Shown: positions 13,580 to 22,449 of the stretch, piece after piece
Position numbering within the stretch: the first letter of the stretch is position 1
How the letters are laid out: every line of letters starts with the position of its first letter
Source: Hypsibius dujardini
Lineage: Eukaryota > Tardigrada > Eutardigrada > Parachela > Hypsibiidae
Direction: 5' to 3'
Assembly (NCBI GenBank): GCA_001579985.1
Contig: LRSR01000625.1
Span: forward strand, 1 to 32,500
DNA: 32,500 bases
Notes under the pieces: generated by a model
The model's database searches: none
What the model saw: the letters and a program-made list of their open reading frames with translations, nothing else
Told to the model about the DNA's origin: nothing
Translations under genes and position numbers: made by a program

Positions 13580-13860
13580 TTAATGTAATATCGTAGCGTT
13601 AGTGTTGCGGAACCATTCGCAAAAATTTGCATAAATTAATACTGACGTAAAATCTGATAGCCTACCTCGTGTGCGTAGAGACCTGCTAGAATGAATTTCG
13701 TTTGCAAATGCAAACATGCAAATGCAAACAGGCTTGGATCCCGGAATCAGTTTTACCCCGAATGGCTCTACTTTGGAGTCTGAATCTAAAAATTTAATCC
13801 ATTGTTTCGGACTCAAACTAACGACCTAGGACTATTGAGGGAACCGGGATGAAGTTTCGT
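13580..13860 (-). repeat. Fragment family P, copy 1 (PFGVKLIP segment)
   Basis: The minus strand encodes WIKFLDSDSKVEPFGVKLIP then SKPV. The same DNA, with the same peptide frame, occurs on the plus strand at about 15668-15862 and 16998-17215. See the findings for a possible retroelement origin. Confidence 0.6.
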
Positions 13861-13984
13861 ATTATTACGCACTTACAGACAAACAATTCGAAAGAAAAAA
13901 GACGAAATTCACAAAATAATTTGCCGAGTTATTTAGATTATCACAATACGGTCCATCTTCTCTTGAGCTCTGAATATTGTCTTG

Positions 13985-14125
13985 TTAGGCCTGAAAAGTG
14001 ATCCTTTCTATTTGAATATTTACCGCGAGCAACCATCCGTAGAGGTGATATGACATCTCGCCGACCATCTCATGAAATCTGTTTTTTTGTCCGGACGGCA
14101 TCAACCGTACGGAGTACAACGGCAA
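13985..14125 (-). repeat. Fragment family M, copy 1
   Basis: The minus strand carries CAGATTTCATGAGATGGTCG, GCGAGATGTCATATCACC and TTGCTCGCGGTAAAT, then TCAGGCCTAACAAGAC. The same ordered blocks occur on the plus strand at about 16005-16125 and 18308-18445. Reading frames between the three copies are broken by small indels, so this is a dispersed repeat with no demonstrable coding function. Confidence 0.65.
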
Positions 14126-14170
14126 GAGCTGGATGAGGCGTTTCGAAGGCCCTTGGGTCACCTGTTCTAA

Positions 14171-14822
14171 GGTGTCGACGTCGCACGCTGTCCTCCTGGC
14201 CATTTGACATTCATGACGAATCTCTGCCGAGTCGCCGAAGTGACCGCTGTGGCTGGCGCCCATCACGTGAGCAGTTTTTTTTTGCTTTGCTTGCGACAAT
14301 GTTTTTCTGACAGCGAGAAAGTTTTTTCACTTGCAGGACCACTGCCAGTTAGGCGTTTTCGGTTGGACACACTGACTCGCATTGCTGGCGACATTACCCT
14401 AATTGGTCATCGGCCTTATATCGATCGTAAAGCTTTACATTTGGATCAGTCGGTGTTTTCCAATTCGAAGTACAGTATTGACTCACCGGGGGGCAGTAGT
14501 ATCAGTTCGGAAAAATCTGATCAGGTCGGTTGTGAAAGCGAAACAATGGTGGGCTAATTTTGTTCGGCAGACTCCGGTGAGGCGCAATGGACTTGACTGG
14601 AATGGCCTGGAGAATGAGAGCAGACTAGGTCAACGAGATGAGAACGTAAACGCGACAATGGGTAGGGCCAAGGTGTTCGTTTTTTGGAACAGATTGTTTC
14701 TTTTTTTCTCTTAATCGTTCCTGTTCTGGATTTTCATAGGCCCGCAGGGAGTTTGGTTGCGCTCAGCAGACTCCAGACTGACTAAGCGTAAGCGTCCGAT
14801 GACGAAGATGATGAACCGGTAA
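14171..14822 (+). CDS. Unidentified basic protein, four phase-consistent exons (5' end unclear)
   Basis: I do not recognise this protein. Four exon-like blocks join in phase with usable splice sites: ~14171-14266 (ends in phase 1 at GTGAGC), 14337-14524 (phase 0, donor GTCGGT), 14571-14661 (phase 1, donor GTAGGG) and 14740-14822 (stop TAA). Introns would be 70, 46 and 78 bases. The product is rich in Arg, Asp and Ser: WPFDIHDESLPSRRSDRC, PLPVRRFRLDTLTRIAGDIT, SKYSIDSPGGSSISSEKSDQ, RRNGLDWNGLENESRLGQ, and a basic tail GPQGVWLRSADS then RLTKRKRPMTK that looks like a nuclear localisation signal. No start codon is assigned; DNA upstream of 14171 is repeat family M, so the 5' end may have been lost. 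The last 300 bp are repeated at 24258-24558. Functional gene or recent pseudogene are both possible. Confidence 0.45.
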
Positions 14823-14910
14823 TGGAAGCGCATTCAATGCTCACCGTAACATACCAAACCGGTCATCGGCAGTTTGGTTTTTTATGAGAACTTGTCGACT
14901 GGACGCCCAC
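14611..14910 (+). repeat. ~300 bp direct repeat, copy 1 (partner 24258-24558)
   Basis: Nearly identical to 24258-24558, including part of an exon, the whole intron ending TTTTCATAG, the terminal exon and downstream DNA through CTTGTCGACTGGACGCCCA. Presence of the intron in both copies means DNA-level duplication, not retroposition. Confidence 0.88.
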
Positions 14911-14939
14911 TGCAGTCAGACAGTTTTTGCCTTTGACAA

Positions 14940-15310
14940 AATGTCAGTGTCAGTTTCACTATTTGTCTGTTTGTCTGTCTTATTGTTTGACTAAGACAGA
15001 CAGATGAACAGACAATAATACAGACACACAGAAAAACAAACAATAAATCAAACAGTAAAGCAGAAATTCAGACAAACAAACAAAAAATAAAAGAGCAATA
15101 GAACGGACAAACAGACAAATAAACAGTTCTTGCTTTTGACATAGTGCCGGTGCCACGTTTGCCTATCTGTCTGCTTGTCTGAATTTCTGTTTTGCTTTCT
15201 GAATGTCTGCCTACATGTCTGTCAGTAAGTCTGTCTGTCTTACTGTTTGACTAAGACAGTAAGTAAAGCAAACATAGAAACAAACAGAAATTCAGACAGA
15301 CAAACATGAT
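14940..15310. repeat. Fold-back TGTC/CAGA tract
   Basis: Alternating TGTCTG-rich and CAGACA-rich segments, for example TTTGTCTGTCTTATTGTTTG followed by CTAAGACAGACAGATG, so the strand can fold into imperfect hairpins. It carries the GTGCCGGTGCCAC-type spacer also seen in the larger fold-back zone at 18.4-19.6 kb. Confidence 0.82.
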
Positions 15311-15323
15311 AATAATAAAATAC

Positions 15324-15495
15324 CTGGAAGAAGGTTGGATAAGTTTGATGCTGTCGGGGTTGGATTCTTTTGAAGGGCTGATTGACGGCGACACACACGG
15401 CCAGGCAAGTCGCTCTCCGGCGGGCTGAAGGGGAAATCGCCAGCTTCGTCCTCATAGTCCGAGTCGCTGGCGTGACTCGCCGTTCCGAAGCTCAT
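15324..15495 (-). CDS. Unidentified acidic/Ser-Pro-rich first coding exon
   Basis: An open minus-strand segment starts at ATG 15495 and gives 57 residues before a phase-1 donor (CCAG|GTATTT). It begins MSFGTASHASDSDYEDEAGD and continues FPFSPPESDLPGRVCRRQSA. Composition (Asp/Glu/Ser stretches, SPP, then Arg-rich CRRQS) suggests an intracellular, perhaps nuclear, disordered N-terminus. The following intron would start in a TGTC tract with TCTG on the sense strand, like most gene introns here. No downstream exon is found on this strand within 1.5 kb, so it may be an orphan exon left by rearrangement. I do not recognise the family. Confidence 0.45.
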
Positions 15496-15667
15496 TTTTT
15501 CGGTTACCAAAAAAAACAGAGGAACTGTTTAGTTCACGAATCGATTGACAGAACAATCATAATTCTACCACAAACTAGCAACGAGATCAATCAATCGGTT
15601 TAATTGAGTTTTGTGAATTTTGACTGAATTTTTTTAATTGTTTGTTTGTAAATGCGTAATATTACGA

Positions 15668-15862
15668 AACTTCACTCCGGTTCCCTCAATAGTTCTAGGT
15701 CGTTAGTTTGGGTCCGAAACAATGGATTGGATCTTTAGATTTAGGTGCAGCCGTTCGGGGTAAAACTGATTCCGGTGTCCAAACCTGTTTACACTCCGCA
15801 GTACAGGTACGTCTCGTCGGAAGTGGATATCATCAACGAGAAGTAGATAGCTCTTTTTGATT
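15668..15862 (+). repeat. Fragment family P, copy 2
   Basis: The plus strand encodes VQPFGVKLIPVSKPVYTPQY then RYVSSEVDIINEK and a stop. It aligns with the copies at 13580-13860 (-) and 16998-17215 (+). A stop and a short deletion lie upstream in the frame, so it is not a functional gene. Between 15863 and 16384 I see only repeat pieces, including family M at 16005-16125. Confidence 0.62.
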
Positions 15863-16004
15863 TTTGATTGCATCACGGTATGAAACATCAGATAAAGGAT
15901 CATTCGTCAGGGCCAACAAGACGATTTTTAGAGCTCGGGAGAAGGCACCGTACTTTGGTATTTTAAATGGTTCAGTTTATCAAATCATCTAATGCCGACG
16001 CTGT

Positions 16005-16125
16005 TGTAGTCCGTACGAATGACGTCGTCCAGGCGAAAACTGATTTCACAACATGGCCGGTGAGATGTCATGCCACCTTTGCGGATGGTTCGCTCGCGAT
16101 AAATAACCCTAAATAAAGTCCTAAC
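16005..16125 (+). repeat. Fragment family M, copy 2
   Basis: Shares GACGTCGTCCAGGCGAAAAC, TGATTTCACAACATGGCCGG, GAGATGTCATGCCACCTTTG and TTCGCTCGCGATAAATAA with 18308-18420 (+) and the reverse complement of 13985-14125. Confidence 0.7.
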
Positions 16126-16384
16126 AAGTCCATGTCAAGAGATCAAAAGAAGATGTATTGTCATTTTATGTTTAAAATGGCTCGGTTAATTAATCTGAAC
16201 AAAAAAATTTCAAATCAAATTCTGGAATGTATTCTAGATAATTTTCTAAATTAATTCAGAAATGCATAGGCTTGTCCAATCAATAACGAAATGTAACTAC
16301 ACAGTTTGAATGAAACGAATCGTTAAGCTAGCACTAATGCATTGCCAAATGTGCTTACAGATCGTGCAGCTGCACCAACACAGC

Positions 16385-16950
16385 CTATGCATATGAAAGC
16401 TACATACCGTGCCCGTTGTGATCATCGTCCATCTTGTCACTCAATGTTACATTGATACGGTTTATGTTTTCAATCGCCTGAGAGGCATCATCGCGATTCT
16501 TCAGCGTGTCAAAAACGGCGATCTCCACAACGTGGATAGGATAACTCCACCTATCGTTGTGGAGCAGATTCCACTTAATCGATTCCAGTCGGAGCTTTTC
16601 GCACTGTTCCGATTTAGGATGAAGTTAGTCTGTCCCACCGGATTCAAGTATGAGTATCGCTTGTCATCCATGTGGAGAGATTCCTCAACTGAATGTTTAA
16701 CAACATCCCAATTAGTTCTTTTAGGCAACATGAACGGCATGACCGTCGTCAGCATTTCTCCTTGGAATTCAGTCGGCACGGCCAGCACGGCAAGCTCGGC
16801 CAGCGGGCTGTGCTCAATCGTCTTCCAGGGAAGTCCACCAGAGAAAAGCTGGAGACTACCGGAATGGTTTGTTTTATTTGACGTTGTTGTCAGCCACGAA
16901 GGATTTCGTGACCAGCCGATTCATAATCCGCTCCAGTACCGTCGAGTTTT
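16385..16950 (-). pseudogene. Fragment family S, copy 1 (SLVDxWKTIE protein fragment)
   Basis: The minus strand encodes pieces of a protein also found at 19672-20325 (-) and 21865-22330 (+). Here one reads LVTKSFVADNN, SSFSLVDPWKTIEHSPLAEL, GEMLTTVMPFMLPKRTNWD, EESLHMDDKRYSYLNPVG, QTNFILNRNSAKSSDWNRL and GICSTTIGGVILSTLWRSPF. Frame breaks occur near both ends. I do not recognise the protein. Conservation of the peptide frame over DNA divergence, with stops in each copy, fits decayed copies of a once-coding unit. Confidence 0.6.
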
Positions 16951-16997
16951 GTTTTTTTCTTCTTTTTATTTGTATGTGGATGTATGTGTGTGCAGTA

Positions 16998-17215
16998 ATA
17001 TGAAACTCCACTCTGGTTCCTTCAATAGTTATATTGGGTCCGAAACAATGGATTGGACAAGACACTATTAGATTCAGGTGCAACGTTTGAGCCGTTCGGA
17101 GTAAAACTGATTCCGGTATTCAAGCCTGTTTACATTCCCCAGTAACGGTACGTACCGCCGGAATTCACCAACGAGAAGCAAGCTAGCTACTTTTTGATTG
17201 CAACACAATTATGGC
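16998..17215 (+). repeat. Fragment family P, copy 3
   Basis: The plus strand encodes KTLLDSGATFEPFGVKLIPV then FKPVYIPQ, a stop and RYVPPEF. This copy has the best LDSGAT match to the active-site motif of retroviral-type aspartic proteases, but the rest of a protease fold is not seen. Confidence 0.6.
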
Positions 17216-17668
17216 AATCAAATAACCAGGAAACAATGTATTACCACTGCACACCGCCAATCAACCGATCCATCAATTGATCAACAACGCATCACAACTA
17301 CACGTTGACAATCAATTGATTCCGGCGTCTGTCCGTAAACTTTATTATTTATCCTCTTTGAAAAGTTCGGGCTCTTGATAAAAAAGATGTCCCAGCAATT
17401 GCGGAAGCCCCGGAATTTTAAACTGCGAAGTCATTTAAGACGTCTCCAACAATTTACTCCATCTTCCTTCACTCTGGGTAAAACTCATGCTCATTTCGTT
17501 CCAGTTAGCTAGCTCTTTTTAATTTCTAAATACAAAACAGTATCAAACGTCAGGGAGAAAAACGAATCAATCCATCTCCAACCACTGAACATTGAAAACT
17601 GAAGAAAAAATGGATGCCCTTAGGTCGCCGCAAAATCCGCCTACATAACAATCCGCCGAATCCGCCAA

Positions 17669-17877
17669 TCATTTCCCACAGCAGAACAAAAATGCCAATA
17701 CGGCAACCACATAAACAGTTAGTACGAAAGGCGCAGCACTTACGGGAAAAAAGTTTTCCTGCCGTACAACAGAACGGAAGATCCTCCAGTCCAACACGGC
17801 AGCACCTGCAAGATAACAATTTTAAATGGCAATTTTTCAATGCCGCAGAAATAGCTACCGTCGATCGTCACACTCAT
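17669..17877 (-). CDS. Tiny single-pass membrane protein, copy 1 (two exons)
   Basis: Exon 1 (17877-17859) encodes MSVTID plus the first base of a Gly codon. A 53-base intron (donor GTAGCT, acceptor ATCTTGCAG) follows, then exon 2 (17805-17669), giving a 51-residue protein. It contains VLDWRIFRSVVRQENF, then a hydrophobic segment FVLTVYVVAVLAFLFCC, ending GK-stop. A second copy lies at 20551-20776. Between the copies the reading frame is kept across several amino-acid changes and a 3-base in-frame indel just before the membrane segment, while the intron has a 1-base indel. That pattern suggests coding constraint at some stage. I do not recognise the family. Confidence 0.45.
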
Positions 17878-18109
17878 CGTTCAAAGAAACAGTTGAACGC
17901 AATAAGAAATTCAGGCAAAAGAATTTCGCGCAAACAATGGCGGCTGATGAAATGAGAGACGCAAGCCAAGCTGCTGCACAAATGGCTGACAACAAGAGAT
18001 GTTGGCGTTTGGGGATTTGAAAGTTTCGCGAACAGTGAACGTGAATGCGCAGAACGCGAAAAGTCTAAATGAGCAAACCCGGCGCTCGTTCGAACTGCAA
18101 ACTTCGAAC

Positions 18110-18223
18110 ACACACGTGGTCACAAGATAGAGCTGCCCGAGTCAAGCCATTTAGCTCGTTACCTGGGCGCTAGCCGAGGTACATGGCTTGACTCGGGTAG
18201 TGCCATCTTGTGGCCACGTGTGT
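18110..18223. mobile_element. Palindromic MITE-like element, copy 2
   Basis: A 114 bp element with 41-nt inverted arms (18110-18150 and 18183-18223) that are nearly perfect. The left arm begins ACACACGTGGTCACAAGATA and ends CCCGAGTCAAGCCAT; the right arm is its reverse complement with a few mismatches. The loop is about 32 nt. It is related to the element at 12238-12360. Confidence 0.8.
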
Positions 18224-18307
18224 AGTACTGAACGAGTTCTAACGTTCTGTAGTCTGAAATTCTGCTGCACTTGTACGCCCAACACTTGTAGGCCAACTCC
18301 TGCCGGT

Positions 18308-18445
18308 CCCTTTGTAGTCCGTGTGGTTGACGTCATCCAAGCGAAAACTGATTTCATAAGATGGCCGGCGAGATATCATGCCGCCTTTGCGGATGTTTCG
18401 CTCGCGATAAATAATCTAAAGAGAAAGGGTCACTTGTCAGGCCTA
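18308..18445 (+). repeat. Fragment family M, copy 3
   Basis: Shares GTTGACGTCATCCAAGCGAA, GCGAGATATCATGCCGCCTT and TTCGCTCGCGATAAATAAT with the other two copies, then runs through TCACTTGTCAGGCCTAACAG straight into the fold-back repeat zone. Confidence 0.7.
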
Positions 18446-18449
18446 ACAG

Positions 18450-19612
18450 TTTGTCTGTCTCTCTGTTTATTTGTCTAATTGTCTGTCTAATACAGACAAA
18501 CAGTAAGACAGACAGATGGGCAGACAAGTCAGAGAGACAGACAAACAGAGGCAGTGGCACTGCGGCACTTTGTCTCTGCCAGTTCGACCGTTTTGATGTC
18601 TGCTTACGACAGACAAACACAAACAATAAAACAGATTGACAGGCAAGCAGACATGCATTAAAGCACAAATTCAGACAGACAAAGAGACAAAAACAAAATT
18701 CTGCAGTGCCAGTCTGTTTGTCTTTCTGCCTTTTCGACTGTCTGTTCAAACAAAGAAAACAAACAAGAGACAATAAACAGGCAGACAGATAGACAGAAAA
18801 GCAGACAGTGAGATAAACAGAGAGAAAGAAAGACGAAAACTCGGACAAAAATTCAAACAGACAATAAACAAAAAATCAGATAAACAGACAGTAAGACGAT
18901 ACAGGCAGACAGGCATAAAAATAGACTGGCACAAAAAAACAGTGGCACAATGTCAAAGGCAGTAGAAATACGGCACTTTGTCTTTATATCTTTTTGGCTG
19001 TTTTACTTTCTGTGTGTCTGTCCATTTGTCTCTCTTACAATCTGCCTAAAACAAACAGAGAAACAGACAGTAGGACAAAAATTCAGACAGCGAGGGAGGG
19101 AGTAAAAGAAATAGTCAGAAAAACAAATTGCCGCAATGTCACTTTTAGTCTGTGACAGCCTGGTTGTTTGTCCGTCTGTCTGTCTGTTTGTTTGTCTGTT
19201 TGTCTGTTTGTCTACTTGACTGTTTGTTCATTTGTCTGATATATTGTTTCCCTTAAACAAAGACAAAACAAGCAGACAAACAAACAAACAAACAGACTTG
19301 CAGACAGGAAAATAAACAGACATTTAGCCAACATTTCAAACAGACAATGAAACAGAAATTAAAACAAACAGACAAACACGCAAACCAACAATCAGAAAGA
19401 CAACCAGACAAGAGAAATAAACAGACAGACAAACAGATTGGCACAGAAAAACAATGGCACTTTGGCTCTATGTCTGCTTCACTGTATGCCTAAACAGACA
19501 AACAATAAGACAGGCACACAAAGAGGCAGAGTGACAGACAAAAAAAATTCAGACACACAGACAATAAAAAAGGCACACAGTCAGTAAAATAGACAAACAG
19601 ACATAGAGAGTG
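18450..19612. repeat. Fold-back TGTC/CAGA higher-order repeat zone
   Basis: About 1.15 kb with no gene. Blocks of TGTCTGTTTG words are repeatedly followed by their reverse complement (CAAACAGACA words), each pair making an imperfect hairpin with arms of tens of bases, for example around loops near 18487, 18605, 19045 and 19250. Short GC-richer spacers such as GTGGCACTGCGGCACTTTGTC (18554), CAGTGCCAGTCTG (18705), ACGGCACTTTGTC (18970), ATGTCACTTTTAGTCTG (19136) and ATGGCACTTTGGCTC (19452) recur between hairpins. Open frames here are artefacts of the repeat. Confidence 0.85.
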
Positions 19613-19671
19613 CAATGCCTTTGCCATAATGCCCCGTTTATTATACACCCCACCAAAACGCTCTAGTTATT

Positions 19672-20325
19672 TCATAGCTACATATTGTGCCGGTGTTGTG
19701 ATCGTCGTCCGCCTTGACACTCAGTGCTACATTCACGCCAGTTTCGTTTTCCACTGCCTGACGCGCGTCCTCGCGCAGTTTTTTCAGCGTCTCAAAAACA
19801 CGAGCTCCACAACATAAGTCGGGCGACTTGACCCATCGTTGCTGAGCAATTCCCGTCCGACTGGTTCCACGCTCTAGTCCGTGCTTTTCGCACTGTTTCC
19901 ATCCAGGGCGAAATTAGTCTGAGCCATCAGTAAGAGTATGCGTATTGCGCATCATCCATGTAGAGGAATTCGTTGACCGAAAGAGTAGCGATAGCCGATA
20001 ATGTGCTTTCGTGGAACGCGAACAGCATGACGGTCGTCAACACTCCTTGTGGGAGTTTCCATCGGCGCGGCAGAAACTCGGCTAGCGGGTTGCGCTCAAT
20101 CGTCCAGAAGTCCACCAGGGAAAAGCCAGAGGCCAGCGGGATGGCTTCCGCCGTGAAGTGATTGTCCGCCGCGAATGTCTTCATGACCGGTCAAATCAGA
20201 ATTCGCTCCATCACCGAATGGCACTTGTCCATGTCCAGGTCGGCCAACAGTTTTGCAAATGATTGCGACAAAATCTTTCTGCAAAGGGGAGCCAAAATTA
20301 CGACCGAGAAAGGCGATCATCTACT
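19672..20325 (-). pseudogene. Fragment family S, copy 2
   Basis: The minus strand reads KILSQSFAKLLADLDMDKCH after an intron-like CCCCTTTGCAG, then MKTFAADNHFTAEAIPLASG, FSLVDFWTIERNPLAE, GVLTTVMLFAFHESTL, NEFLYMDDAQYAYSY and a stop. In a shifted frame the tail continues LKKLREDARQAVEN and VALSVKADDDHNTG-like residues that match the copy at 21865-22330. It lies 0.2 kb downstream (minus sense) of the tiny membrane-protein copy 2. Confidence 0.6.
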
Positions 20326-20394
20326 TCGTATAGCTTTTTCACACCACTTCACAATACAAAATCACTTTTTCTGTTTCTGTTTCACAAAACAGGA

Positions 20395-20545
20395 AATCAA
20401 ACAGACAGACAAACAGACAGAGAGGCAATTTGACAGACGAACAAACAATGGCACTAGCAGTAGCACTGAGACACAGCGGCACTTTGTCTGTTTGTTTGTT
20501 TGTCTGTCTGCCTGCCTACCTGCCTGCTTGTTTGTTTATCTTACT
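20395..20545. repeat. Fold-back CAGA/TGTC tract
   Basis: CAGACAGACAAACAGACAGA at 20400 is followed, after the AGCACTGAGACACAGCGGCA spacer, by TTTGTCTGTTTGTTTGTTTG and TGCCTGCC words. This is the same hairpin-plus-spacer plan as 18450-19612. Confidence 0.85.
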
Positions 20546-20550
20546 TACTA

Positions 20551-20776
20551 TTATCTATCCGCCGAAACATTCCCACAGCAGAACAAAAATGCCAATACGG
20601 CAACCACATAAAAAACAATTAGTACGTAAGGCGTAGCACTTACGGGAGAAAAGTTTTCCTGCCGTACAACAAAAGGGAAGATCCTCCAGTCCAACACGGG
20701 AGCACCTGCAAGATAACAATTTAATTGGCAATTTTTCAATGCCGCAGAAATTGCTACCGTCTATCGTCACACTCAT
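20551..20776 (-). CDS. Tiny single-pass membrane protein, copy 2 (two exons)
   Basis: Duplicate of 17669-17877. Exon 1 starts at ATG 20776 (MSVTID). Exon 2 (20705-20551) encodes PVLDWRIFPFVVRQENF, a membrane segment VLIVFYVVAVLAFLFCC and a slightly longer tail GNVSADR-stop. The duplicated block extends about 120 bases upstream of the ATG (to about 20899; partner ends about 18001), so leader DNA was copied too. The same intron is present in both copies. Confidence 0.45.
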
Positions 20777-20999
20777 CGTTCGGGAAAACAGTTGAACGCA
20801 ATAAGAAATTCAGGCAAATGAATTACGCGCAAACAATGGCGGCTGATGAAATGAGAGACCCAAACCCAGCCGCTGCACAAATGGCTGACAACAAGAGATG
20901 AACAAGAAAAAAAGGAATTAATCGACCTTCAACCGCCGAACATAATGATGGAGAAAAAAACAGACGCCTTTAGGTCGTTGCAAGTCGTTGCGTGTTCGC

Positions 21000-21864
21000 G
21001 TGGCAGTTTACCTGCATAGTGCTTATCTGTATGACTGTCCATCGACTGATTGCTTGCTTTTGTCTGAAGGCCTGTCTTTGTCTGTTTGCAATTACATTGC
21101 ATCTCTTTTTAGTTTGCCTGGACGCTTGTATCTCTTTCTTCCCAGTTGTTTATTAACAATCCAGCATAGCAATACGCTAGCATCTTTTTCGATTTTTGAG
21201 CCAAACAACCACCAACATCGGTGATCTTCGAAAGGGCTAAAGGGCGAAAGTTTCCAAGTATGTTATGTAACTTTTTGATGCCAGAGCTGAGCATTCACTG
21301 TTATCGTCATTAATTGCTTATTAATATGTTTTTGTTGTTGACTAGTTTTAGTTAAAAAACAGTTTCTATTTATTTTTATTTCGAATTTCTGATAATAATT
21401 CTGATTTGGATTCTGATAAGAATTCAAATGGAGAAATTATGAAAACTGCTTGATTTTAATCATGATTACCTAGTAGTTGTATTAGTGTATTGCTAAAAAA
21501 TTCACTGATGATGTATATTTCATTCGCACTAATTCCGTTCATCCTAATTAAATTTTAACGTATGTGAGCTAATTTTTGTTGTAAAAAAAAATCTTGGAAT
21601 CTTTGAATATTGAATCTTTGAATATCATTCAGCTATTATCTAGATTCTCAGTTTGAGTTGAAATATTAAAAAATTTCGGCTGATCTACTAAGCTATTTTT
21701 TTATTCAATCGATTTTACAAACTTTTGCCCTTTTCAGAACTGAACGACCGCCCCTCACCCCCCTCAAGACCATTATTCCTTGCCCACGGAACAGTACGTG
21801 GCTTTATCTTGTGATGGGGTGTGACACAGCCATACGAAAAAGATGATCGGGTCTCTCATGTTGA
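21000..21864. other. Intergenic DNA with one inverted-repeat arm, then AT-rich sequence
   Basis: 21112-21218 is an inverted copy of 24101-24212: GTTTGCCTGGACGCTTGTAT here matches ATACAAGCGTCCAGGCAAAC there, and CCACCAACAT here matches ATGTTGGTGG there. The remainder, 21250-21760, is AT-rich with no recognisable gene. Confidence 0.7.
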
Positions 21865-22330
21865 TCGGTTTTGATTTTGGCTCCCCTTTGCAGAAAGATG
21901 GAACTGAACGAGGAGTGTCGAAGACGGTCATGCCTTCATATTGCACGGATAAACTAATTGGAATGTTGCTAGGCCATCAGTCAAGGAATTCTTTTACATA
22001 GATGACGAGCGATACAAATACTTCTTGTCGATGGCAATGACTAATTTCATCCTGAATGGAAACAATGCGAAACGCCCCGAATGGAGTTCGGAACCGGTCG
22101 GGTGGAATCTTCTCCACAACGATAGGTGGAGTTATCCTATCTACGTTGTGGAGATCGCCGTTTCTGACATGCTGAGGAAATTGCGCGTTGACGCGCGTCA
22201 AGCGGTCGAGAACGAAACTGTTGTCAATGTAGCACTAAGTGTCAAGGTAAACGATGATCGCAACACCGGTACGGTATGTAGTTTGAATATGCGTTGGGTA
22301 CATCTTTCGAGCTCTGGACCTTATCCTGTT
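21865..22330 (+). pseudogene. Fragment family S, copy 3 (opposite orientation)
   Basis: The plus strand repeats the CCCCTTTGCAG|AAAGAT junction, then a heavily deleted body, followed by FIDDERYKYF, MTNFILNGNNAKRPEWS, then LRKLRVDARQAVENETVVN and VALSVKVNDDRNTGTVCS. It supplies the best-preserved C-terminal part of the family. It is inverted relative to the other two copies. Confidence 0.6.
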
Positions 22331-22449
22331 AGGCCAGGCGATTCTTCAGCTCTAATAAGAAAAAAGTTTCTGTTAACAGCTTGTCAAATGAGGAATAAAA
22401 ATGTATTCAAATTATTTAGATTATTTACCCGGTAATAAAATTTGGAAAA

